A stretch of DNA of 64,000 bases from JANWXR01 sp964608265 (lineage in GTDB: Bacteria; Chloroflexota; Anaerolineae; Anaerolineales; UBA6663), in contig CAZSNP010000003.1 in assembly GCA_964608265.1 (NCBI GenBank), positions 62,001 through 126,000 of the forward strand, read 5' to 3'. Of the stretch, positions 57,976-64,000 are shown piece after piece. A program made the translations under genes and the position numbers. The notes under the pieces were generated by a model. It was not told the origin of the DNA, did no database searches, and was given only the letters and a program-made list of their open reading frames with translations. Position 1 is the first letter of the stretch. Each line of letters begins with the position of its first letter.

Positions 57976-59096
57976 TCGCTTGCGTCACTCTGATCCAGAA
58001 ACTCCCCTAATTTTTCCAACGCCTCACCAAAGTTCCTCCGCCCCAGCCCGACGCGAAAGTGCTGGCCGGACATGTCGAACATCGAACCGGGCACGATCAT
58101 CACCCCGGCATTTTTCAATACCGTTTCGACCAATGCTTCCACCGATTGCGCGCCCAACCAACGCGGGAACGCGACCGATCCGGCTTGTGGCGCGAGCCAC
58201 TCGAACTGCGCCGCACGTGCGCCAAAGACTTCGGCGGCGAGGGCGGCATTGCGACGAACGATTTCGAGATTGCGCGCGGCTAAAGCTTCTCGCGCGCGCA
58301 GGGCGATGATGGCCAGCGCCTCGCTCGGCGCGCTGTGGCAGATGGACGTGTAGTCTTTGAATGATTGGCAACGCGCCAGCATCTCGCGGTCGTGCGCGAC
58401 CAGCCAGCCCACCCGCAGCCCCGGCAGCCCGAAGGTTTTGGACAAGCCGCACAGCACCATTGCGCGCTCGTAGACCTCGACGGCGGAGGGGAGCCGCGTC
58501 GCCTCATCCAGCTCCAGCCAGCGATACATCTCGTCGCAAAACAAAATCAGATTGTGCTCGCGGGCCAGCGATACGATGGCGTCGAACGTCGCGCGGTCGG
58601 GCAGGTAGCCGGTGGGGTTGTGCGGCACGTTGACGACGAGCATCCGCGTGCGGGGCGTGACGAGCGCCCGCAGCCGGTCGAGGTCGGCGCGCCAGCGCCC
58701 GTCGCGCAAGCTCAACTCCCACAGCGAGACTTCGCAACCGATCGAACGCGCGACCTCGTACAAAGCCTGATAGGCCGGGAACATCGCCACCACATGATCG
58801 CCGGGTTGCAGCAGCGCGTGCATGGCGATGAAGATGCCCTCGATGGGCGAGACGACGAGGGTCTCCGCCGGGGCCACGCCCGCGTACAGCCGCGCGATCT
58901 CCTCGCGCAGGGCCGGGTGGCCGGGAGACTCGGTGTAGCCGAGCGACAGCGACTCCCAGCGTTGCAGCCCATCGGCGTCGGCGTGGCTGAGCAGTTCGCG
59001 CACGCTCATGCTTTCACAGTCCGAGGCGCTGAGAAGATACGGCGCGCTGAACTCGTGCTCGGCAAAGTAGCGTTCGATCTTGAAGGGGACGAGCAT
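57927..59096 (-). CDS. PLP-dependent aminotransferase, class I/II
   Basis: A 389-residue fold-type I aminotransferase. Motifs: SPIEGIFIAMHALLQPGDHV near the cofactor phosphate site, FPAYQALYEVARS, VNVPHNPTGYLPD with the Asn, FCDEMYRWLE with the Asp/Tyr, and GLSKTFGLPGLRVGW with the Schiff-base Lys. The substrate amino acid is not apparent. Start ATG 59096 (MLVPFKIERYF). The final residues (VTPSGHSAYAAQGKL) derive from the palindromic element 57798-57975 rather than from the family, so the original C-terminus was overwritten. Confidence 0.9.
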   Translation of the reverse strand: MLVPFKIERYFAEHEFSAPYLLSASDCESMSVRELLSHADADGLQRWESLSLGYTESPGHPALREEIARLYAGVAPAETLVVSPIEGIFIAMHALLQPGDHVVAMFPAYQALYEVARSIGCEVSLWELSLRDGRWRADLDRLRALVTPRTRMLVVNVPHNPTGYLPDRATFDAIVSLAREHNLILFCDEMYRWLELDEATRLPSAVEVYERAMVLCGLSKTFGLPGLRVGWLVAHDREMLARCQSFKDYTSICHSAPSEALAIIALRAREALAARNLEIVRRNAALAAEVFGARAAQFEWLAPQAGSVAFPRWLGAQSVEALVETVLKNAGVMIVPGSMFDMSGQHFRVGLGRRNFGEALEKLGEFLDQSDASDVTPSGHSAYAAQGKL

Positions 59097-59196
59097 ACGA
59101 TTTGAGAGGGCTGGTTGAGGCTTCGGAGGAACCAGGTTCGCACGCGTACGCCCGGGCAATGACCGCTTACGGTCGCTCTCGCATCGGCAGATGTGT

Positions 59197-59691
59197 CTAC
59201 CAGCCCTGCGTGCCCGGCTCGCCCTTGAACGGGCCGACGACCTTCGCGGTGATCCATCCACCGTAGAAGCCGCCGGGCTGCGGGGTGACGCGCTCGCCAT
59301 CCACAAAGCACGCGTCCATTAATTGTGGATACAGCGCGATGTGGTCGCGGATGGCGGCGTACTCGGCGACCGGCTCGGGATAGAACCACGCGGCATTGGC
59401 GGCGGTACGTTCACCGACGGTGAGGGTGTAATAGCTGGCGCGGCCCTTCCACTCACACAGCGAGCTGCGACCCGTGCGGGTGAAGTGCTGCATCTGCACA
59501 TCGGCGGGCGGCAAGTAGTACACCGGCGGATGGCTGGTCTCGAGCATGCGATACGCGCGCCGTGTGTCGGCAATCGTCACGCCGTTGAACACAACTTGAA
59601 TGTGGTGGGCGGTGAGCTCCACGCGTGGTGGGCGCGGATAGTCCCAGACGGATTCCTGGCCGGGCTGAGGTTGGATGCGTTTCGGTGTCAT
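59197..59691 (-). CDS. DUF427 family protein
   Basis: A 164-residue protein of the DUF427 family: ESVWDYPRPPRVE opens it, VFNGVTIADTRRAYRMLETS HPPVYYLPPADV is the conserved core with the first beta-tandem strands, and CEWKGRASYYTL, EYAAIRDHIALYP and GGFYGGWIT complete it. Members are small beta-fold proteins of unknown biochemical role. The gene has no close operon partner; the aminotransferase starts 100 bp downstream on the same strand. Confidence 0.9.
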   Translation of the reverse strand: MTPKRIQPQPGQESVWDYPRPPRVELTAHHIQVVFNGVTIADTRRAYRMLETSHPPVYYLPPADVQMQHFTRTGRSSLCEWKGRASYYTLTVGERTAANAAWFYPEPVAEYAAIRDHIALYPQLMDACFVDGERVTPQPGGFYGGWITAKVVGPFKGEPGTQGW

Positions 59692-59717
59692 GGCCCAATC
59701 ATATCGCGATTTCAGCT

Positions 59718-59765
59718 CTCACCCCTCGGCCCCCGCTCCCCCGGGGAGAGGGGGTTAGGGGTGAG
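59718..59765. repeat. CTCACCCCT/AGGGGTGAG palindromic repeat, copy C
   Basis: Short version of the family at 22277 and 32784: arms CTCACCCCT ... CCCCCGG and its complement GAGAGGGGG...AGGGGTGAG. It lies in the spacer between divergent DUF427 and permease genes. Confidence 0.6.
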
Positions 59766-59833
59766 GGCAGTTCATCGAACTTTCATGTCCCTGCCATTGG
59801 TTGCGACTAACCCTCTGTGCTAGCATAGCGGCG

Positions 59834-60772
59834 ATGTCGCTCGCATCGCTCGTCGAATCGCTCACCAACTTCACCACCATCTTCCTCGGCATCTTCATCG
59901 AGGCCGCGCCGTTCCTAATGCTGGGCACGCTGACCTCTGGGCTGGTCGAGGTCTTTTTCAATCGCGGCGACTTCAGCCGCTTTGTGCCGCGCAACCCCTT
60001 CCTCGCTGCGTTTGCCGGCGCTGGGATGGGGCTGGTCTTCCCGGTGTGCGAGTGCGGGGTGGTGCCGCTGGCCCGGCGGCTGGTGCGTAAAGATCTGCCG
60101 CTCTCCGCAGCCGTGTCTTTTCTGCTCGCCGCGCCGGTGGTCAATTTCATCGTCATCGCCAGCACGCTGGCTGCCTTCGGGCCGGGGCCGGTGCTGTATG
60201 GCCGCCTCGGCTTCAGCGTGTTGATTGCGACGGCGACGGGGATGGTCTTCGCCTTTCAGCGCCGCCCGGAGCAAGTGCTGCTTCCGCAGAGTTTACGGGT
60301 GATGGCCGGGGCCAGCGGCCTGGCTGAAATCCCGCTCACGCCCGTCAACCGCGCGCCGCTCGGCGAGCGCCTGCGCCGCGTGCTCGTCATCGGCGTGGAT
60401 GAGTTTTTCGAGATGGGCCGCTACCTGGTGGTCGGCGGACTGCTGGCGGCGGGGATGCAGACCGTCGTCCCCCAATCGGCGCTGCTGGGCGTGGCGAGCG
60501 GGCCGGTGCTCTCGGTCTTCGTGTTGACGGCGTTGGCCGTGCTGCTCTCCAACAGCTCGACGGGCGATGCCTTCATCGCGCTGGCCTTCCCCGGCCCGTT
60601 CACCACCGGCTCCATTCTCTCGTTTCTCGTCTTCGGCCCGATGGTCGATATCAAGAGCACGCTGATGTTCCTGGGCGTGTTCAAGCGCCGGGCCGTCGCC
60701 TATCTCGTTTTGCTGCCGCTGCTCATGTCGCTGCTCATGGGCATCTTCATCAATTTGAACACGACCTGGTGA
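59834..60772 (+). CDS. Permease of the ArsP/UPF0718 (DUF318) family
   Basis: A 312-residue membrane protein with about eight helices in two similar halves. FLGIFIEAAPFLMLGTLTSG LVEVF begins it; FPVCECGVVPLARRLVRKD carries the conserved CxC of the family; LAAPVVNFIVIASTL and LLSNSSTGDAFIALAFPG follow in the two halves. Members export (organo)arsenicals or other compounds, but many are uncharacterised, so the substrate is open. Start ATG 59834 (MSLASLVESL); a non-ATG start upstream is possible. The next gene is its usual small partner in reduced form. Confidence 0.85.
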   Translation: MSLASLVESLTNFTTIFLGIFIEAAPFLMLGTLTSGLVEVFFNRGDFSRFVPRNPFLAAFAGAGMGLVFPVCECGVVPLARRLVRKDLPLSAAVSFLLAAPVVNFIVIASTLAAFGPGPVLYGRLGFSVLIATATGMVFAFQRRPEQVLLPQSLRVMAGASGLAEIPLTPVNRAPLGERLRRVLVIGVDEFFEMGRYLVVGGLLAAGMQTVVPQSALLGVASGPVLSVFVLTALAVLLSNSSTGDAFIALAFPGPFTTGSILSFLVFGPMVDIKSTLMFLGVFKRRAVAYLVLLPLLMSLLMGIFINLNTTW

Positions 60773-60827
60773 TTCGGGGTGCGGGCTGCGTGTTTCGTGT
60801 TTGAATACGCACGTCGCACTTCGGCAT

Positions 60828-61085
60828 ATGATGACGGCTCAACACTATCGGCTCACACAGACTGTGCTCATGACCGCGCTCGGCCTGCTCATGACCTGCA
60901 AGCTGTGGACGGGCAATGTCTTCTGTTACCTCAACGAACGCTTTCTGCCGTTGATTGTTTTCGGCGCGGCCGCGGCACGGGCGTTGGCGCTCGGGGCTGC
61001 GTGGCGCTGCAGGCCCATCCCCCTCATCAGCGCGGTGAACGTCGAGGTGGTCGAACAGCCCGAGCACCCGTACATGTATCCATAA
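60828..61085 (+). CDS. Short two-helix membrane protein resembling the N-terminus of TIGR03943 (DUF1980)
   Basis: An 85-residue protein with two membrane helices (TQTVLMTALGLLMTCKLWTG and LPLIVFGAAAARALALGAAW). NVFCYLNERFLPLIVFGAAA resembles the N-terminal membrane part of TIGR03943/DUF1980 proteins, which are encoded next to permeases of the preceding type. The usual long C-terminal domain is absent; the chain stops after a short tail. It is either a reduced form or the truncated remnant of a longer gene. 55 bp after the permease and 17 bp before the next gene, hence probably in one operon. Confidence 0.6.
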   Translation: MMTAQHYRLTQTVLMTALGLLMTCKLWTGNVFCYLNERFLPLIVFGAAAARALALGAAWRCRPIPLISAVNVEVVEQPEHPYMYP

Positions 61086-61102
61086 CTGATGTCTGATCGC
61101 GA

Positions 61103-62482
61103 ATGGCGCTGACTCGTTTCGATTACATCGTGTGGAGCGTGGCCGGCGCGCTCGGGCTCGCCATCCTCGGCGTCGTTGCTCTGGGCGACCGCGTCGGGGT
61201 GCGCGTGGCGCGGACCTTTCCCGCTGAGGCCGGCGTCGTTGCGGCTTCGGCCCGCATCGGCCTCGAGTTTGCCGACGCGATGAACACCGATACAGTGGAA
61301 GCGCGCTTCAGCCTCGAGCCGCCCACCGAGGGCCGCTTCGAGTGGCGCGGGCGGCAAATGTCCTTCATCCCCGCGCGCGGCCTCCGGCCCGGCCAGGCGT
61401 ATACAGCGCGGTTGCAGCCCGGCGCGCAGAATCGCGAGGGCCGCGAGACGCAGCAGGAGTGGCGGTGGAGCTTCAGTGTGCGCGAGCCGTATATCGTTTA
61501 CCTTTCGGCGGAGACGGGCGGCGCGCGCGAAGTGTGGCGGGTGCCCGCCGGCGGCGGCGCGCGCGTGCCACTCACGCAGACCAATGGCCGCGTGTACGAT
61601 TTCGCCGTGGCCCGCGATGGCGAGCAGATTGTGTACAGCGTCGTCAACGAGGCGCGCGGCGCGGATTTGTGGCTGGTGGATCGCGAGGGCCGCAATGCGC
61701 GCATGCTGGTGAACTGCGGCGCGGATTTGTGCACCACGCCCGCCTGGTCGCCTGACGGGGGCGCCCCCGGCAGCGCTCGGATCGCCTACAGCCGCGAGCC
61801 GGCGGGGCTGTCGCCCGGCTCACCCAACGGGCCGCCGCGCGTGTGGACGGTGGAGGTCTCTTCCGGGCAAACGGCATCGGTGTATCAATCGTCGCAAGTG
61901 TTGGGCTACGGCCCGGTGTGGTCGCCCGATGGGCGGCGGTTGGCGTTCTTCGACGGCAGCGCGCCGGGCATCCGTCTGCTCGATGTGGGCAGCGGCGAGG
62001 GGATGTTGATCAGCACGCCGATGGGCACCGTGGGCAGTTGGTCGCCGGACGGGGAGGCGATGGCGTACAACGATCTGAATCTCGAAACCGGCCAGCCGCA
62101 ATCCACCCTCGCCCGCGCCGACTTCGGCTCGCAGACCATCACCCCGCTCGTTGGGCAGGATGCAACCCTCTCCGATTTCGGCGCGCCCGTGTGGTCGCCG
62201 GATGGCGAGTGGCTGGCGGTGAGCGTGCGCACGCGCGACGGCGGCCCGAGCAAACAAATCTGGCTGCTGCGCCCCGACGGTTCGGAGAGGCTTCCCGTCA
62301 CCGCCGATCCCAGCTACACCTTTGGCGGCCAGCGCTGGAACGCGGCCGGTGATGCGCTGGTCCTGCAGCGCTTCGAATTGAACAAGCCCTTGGCCACACC
62401 GGAGGTGCTGGTATGGCAAAGGGCTACGAATATGGTGACGCTGCTCGCACAAGGCGCCGCGACGCCCGAGTGGATGCCGTAG
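61103..62482 (+). CDS. Membrane-anchored beta-propeller protein (Big_5 plus PD40 repeats)
   Basis: A 459-residue protein with an N-terminal membrane helix (IVWSVAGALGLAILGVVAL). About 38-125 is an Ig-like Big_5/SbsA domain (IGLEFADAMNTDTVEARFSL and FIPARGLRPGQAYTARL). About 135-459 is a TolB-like propeller with PD40 repeats: AWSPDG, VWSPDGRRLAFFDG, SWSPDGEAMAYNDL, VWSPDGEWLAVSVR. It is expected to lie outside the membrane. No enzyme motif is visible; binding or scaffolding is likely. It starts 17 bp after the short membrane protein gene. Confidence 0.82.
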   Translation: MALTRFDYIVWSVAGALGLAILGVVALGDRVGVRVARTFPAEAGVVAASARIGLEFADAMNTDTVEARFSLEPPTEGRFEWRGRQMSFIPARGLRPGQAYTARLQPGAQNREGRETQQEWRWSFSVREPYIVYLSAETGGAREVWRVPAGGGARVPLTQTNGRVYDFAVARDGEQIVYSVVNEARGADLWLVDREGRNARMLVNCGADLCTTPAWSPDGGAPGSARIAYSREPAGLSPGSPNGPPRVWTVEVSSGQTASVYQSSQVLGYGPVWSPDGRRLAFFDGSAPGIRLLDVGSGEGMLISTPMGTVGSWSPDGEAMAYNDLNLETGQPQSTLARADFGSQTITPLVGQDATLSDFGAPVWSPDGEWLAVSVRTRDGGPSKQIWLLRPDGSERLPVTADPSYTFGGQRWNAAGDALVLQRFELNKPLATPEVLVWQRATNMVTLLAQGAATPEWMP

Positions 62483-62486
62483 TGCG

Positions 62487-63014
62487 CTAGTAGTTGCCGG
62501 CGACGGCGGTTTGCAGGCGCTCGATGCGCCGTTGCAGGTAGGGCGAGAAGTAACCTTTGTAGCGTTCCTGCAGGTCGGGGCTCATCCAATCGTTGCCCGT
62601 CACGCGCCGGCGACAATTCGCCGCGCCGCACTCGCAGTCGAACTCGTCGTACGGGTTGCTGTCCGACATCGCGTAATCGAAGCACACCTCTTCACCCGGC
62701 GCAATGTCGCGCCGGGCCACGATGACGATCTGCCCCTGCAGGCCGGCGTTCGGGTCGCAGCAGTGGTTGATAAAGTCGGCGTCGTCGTCGGGGATTACCG
62801 AGGCGAGGTACAAACCCTCTTCCACCTGCACGCTGTGCTGGCGCAGCACCCGCGGCAAACGCTGCAACTGCTCATCGTCCACGATGGCGCCGCCCCACAC
62901 CATGAGGCGTTCGCCTTTTTCCACGAACTCGTGGGCGAACACCCCCATGCCGCCTTTTTCGGGGATGGGCGCGGTATGCAGCTTGGGGTTGAGGAAAGCG
63001 AACTTGTCAAACAT
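62487..63014 (-). CDS. SET-domain protein (putative lysine methyltransferase)
   Basis: A 175-residue protein with a compact SET domain: GMGVFAHEFVEKGERLMVWG G at the start, NHCCDPNAGLQ (the NHS-C-like SAM-binding motif), GEEVCFDYAMSD (the catalytic Tyr region) and a post-SET cysteine cluster FDCECGAANCRRRV that would bind zinc, then GNDWMSPDL. SET proteins methylate lysines using SAM; bacterial members may modify a ribosomal or DNA-binding protein. It is convergent with the propeller gene, whose stop lies 4 bp away. Target unknown. Confidence 0.88.
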   Translation of the reverse strand: MFDKFAFLNPKLHTAPIPEKGGMGVFAHEFVEKGERLMVWGGAIVDDEQLQRLPRVLRQHSVQVEEGLYLASVIPDDDADFINHCCDPNAGLQGQIVIVARRDIAPGEEVCFDYAMSDSNPYDEFDCECGAANCRRRVTGNDWMSPDLQERYKGYFSPYLQRRIERLQTAVAGNY

Positions 63015-63221
63015 GGCGGTTGTCCTTTCCGCTAAAAGAATTTACCGCCCATCCCGAAGTTCACGTGCCCAACCGGTGGACCGGCGGCTGCGAGCTCGAG
63101 TAGGCGGCAAAGCGTCAAGCGCGGTGTTTGACCAACGCGTCGAGCGCGAAATATACAGGCTGTGGCCGAGATTGCAAGTGTGATTCGGGGTGCCGGGAAA
63201 ACTTTAAGCCTGCGCCGGCGC

Positions 63222-63261
63222 ACAAAAAAGAGCCGGGCGACTTGTTCAGTTCGTCCGGCTC
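63222..63261 (-). terminator. Intrinsic terminator after the small helical gene
   Basis: Stem GAGCCGG/CCGGCTC (7 bp) with an 18-nt loop, followed on the minus strand by TTTTTT. It is nested within a larger inverted repeat GCCTGCGCCG / CGGCGCAGGC (ends near 63228 and 63274). It lies 80 bp past the stop of the 63341-63661 gene. Confidence 0.75.
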
Positions 63262-63340
63262 CGTCGGCGCAGGCGCTGGCGCGGATGTCACCCGCTCGCA
63301 CGGCGGCGGTTCGCAGGCGCAGCTTGTAGCCGCGACCGTG

Positions 63341-63661
63341 TTAGCGCGCCCTGGGCCGCGGCAGCAGCGACAGCACCTTGGCGCACAGCGAGCGGGCCTG
63401 CACCAGCGCGGCCATATCGCGCACGCCGTCGGGGTCGCTGCCAGTGATGTGGGTGATGATGTCTTTCTCGGCCTGAGCGATGGTCTGGCGCAGCGCGCCG
63501 TTGACGAAGGCGCGGTTGCGATTGGTCGTGGCCGCGGTCTGCACCAGGCCCCTGGCGCGTTGAAAGCTTTGCAGCAACTGCACGCGATAGACTCCGGTGA
63601 GGATGGCCGCACACATGGCCGCTTCGTTGATGAGGATGGCGATGGTCTGTTGTGTGTCCAT
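63341..63661 (-). CDS. Small helical protein of unknown function
   Basis: A 106-residue, almost wholly alpha-helical soluble protein; no family recognised. It begins MDTQQTIAILINEAAMCAAI and ends in a basic tail LLPRPRAR. The start at 63661 was selected because GAGGG lies seven bases upstream; five more codons are open. It has its own terminator at 63222-63261 and a strong hairpin about 20 bp upstream of the start, which indicates an independent transcription unit. Confidence 0.55.
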   Translation of the reverse strand: MDTQQTIAILINEAAMCAAILTGVYRVQLLQSFQRARGLVQTAATTNRNRAFVNGALRQTIAQAEKDIITHITGSDPDGVRDMAALVQARSLCAKVLSLLPRPRAR

Positions 63662-64000
63662 AAGTAATTCCCTCAAACGGGCGGGCGGCCGACCGGCTGC
63701 GTCCGTACGTCAGCCGGTCGGCCGCCCCAAACACTACCTGACCCGTTTGTACCTCGGACGCGCCGCGCGGACGGATGGGAAATAGCGGCTATCGTTGGGT
63801 AGGTTGGGGCGACGTTGGCCGTCCCGCCGGGCGTCGCTGCGTTTCATCTTCATAAACGTGTGCGCCGGCCGACTTCGTCAGCGCGCCTCAAATTCATTAT
63901 CGGCCGGGCGCCTTGACGCCGGAGAAACTTTCCGTGAAAGTTGGATGAGAGCGTCGCAAGCCGACGATGCGACGAATTGATGACGTCGGGTACTCGACCA
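63662..64000. other. Intergenic region, 339 bp, with a long hairpin, no gene seen
   Basis: No coding frame resembling a family was found. It contains the inverted repeat at 63683-63727 and should hold the promoter of the 63341-63661 gene. The last 250 bases show nothing recognisable; a gene may begin beyond the window. Confidence 0.5.
63683..63727. repeat. Perfect 17-bp inverted repeat upstream of the small helical gene
   Basis: GGGCGGCCGACCGGCTG (63683-63699) and its exact reverse complement (63711-63727) around an 11-nt loop. It lies 22 bp before the start codon of the minus-strand gene, within its likely 5' untranslated region or promoter. Confidence 0.6.

Noticed and set aside
63032..63301. 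89-codon minus-strand frame
   Set aside because: It contains the intrinsic terminator of the upstream gene and low-complexity Arg-rich sequence.
63795..63980. 61-codon plus-strand frame near the end of the window
   Set aside because: No ribosome-binding site and no family features; length expected by chance.

Overview
The window is a GC-rich (roughly 60-65% by eye) piece of a bacterial chromosome that reads like a Chloroflexota (Anaerolineae-type) metagenome assembly. This is an inference. It rests on a secreted protein with a Thr/Pro-rich 'TPTPT' tail, a caspase/WD40 protein, an MpaB-type oxygenase, DUF2330, DUF4058 and DUF2270 proteins, and very repeat-rich intergenic spacers. Two runs of exactly 100 N occur (39567-39666, 54559-54658). 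Each is flanked by an exact 55-bp duplicate, so both look like scaffold joins of contigs sharing one assembler k-mer.

Layout. 1-10.9 kb: a truncated secreted protein, uvrC, an aldo/keto reductase, a decayed alpha/beta hydrolase, two membrane proteins, DUF2330, a DEAD-box helicase and a secreted metzincin. 10.9-22.3 kb, all on the minus strand: a phosphate regulon, in transcription order phoB, phoR fused to arsC, a small ORF, a phoX remnant, a tandemly duplicated pstS, pstC, pstA, pstB, arsC, an HD-domain gene, phoU and a small unknown gene. Three sites of form 7-N4-7 with (C/G)TTAA half-sites lie before phoB, pstS and the small unknown gene and are proposed as Pho boxes. 22.4-32.4 kb: a receiver protein, a membrane-anchored aldehyde dehydrogenase with a sugar-epimerase-like reductase, an MpaB-type oxygenase, a caspase-EF-hand-HEAT-WD40 protein, a PucR regulator, a lipoprotein and a dienelactone hydrolase.

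32.4-37.7 kb: the aspartate pathway (aspartokinase, asd, dapA). It is preceded by a near-consensus promoter, a Thr-rich 24-residue leader peptide and an intrinsic terminator, which together look like a threonine attenuator. 37.7-44.3 kb: a homoprotocatechuate (4-hydroxyphenylacetate) catabolic operon with a hydrolase, hpaG-like, hpaE, hpaB, hpaC and hpaD genes. 44.5-51.4 kb: CCA-adding-type enzyme, LLM oxidoreductase, a thymidine kinase-HPRT fusion, L31 with an alpha-CTD-like tail, L27, L21, a DUF2344 protein and a membrane GNAT protein. 51.5-64 kb: fused MFS/spermidine synthase, DUF1461, DUF4058, ADP-forming acyl-CoA ligase with GNAT, aminotransferase, DUF427, a permease with a short partner, a beta-propeller lipoprotein-like protein, a SET-domain protein and a small helical protein.

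Between genes there are four repeat families: heptamer-word hairpins (each locus with its own 7-nt word, arms inverted), TGTCA-ended palindromic elements, CCTCACCCC/GGGGTGAGG palindromes, and CAGACCGNNNCGGTCTG palindromes. Several of them supply stop codons, a C-terminal tail, a ribosome-binding site or a promoter spacer to neighbouring genes. No tRNA, rRNA, CRISPR array or transposase gene was recognised.
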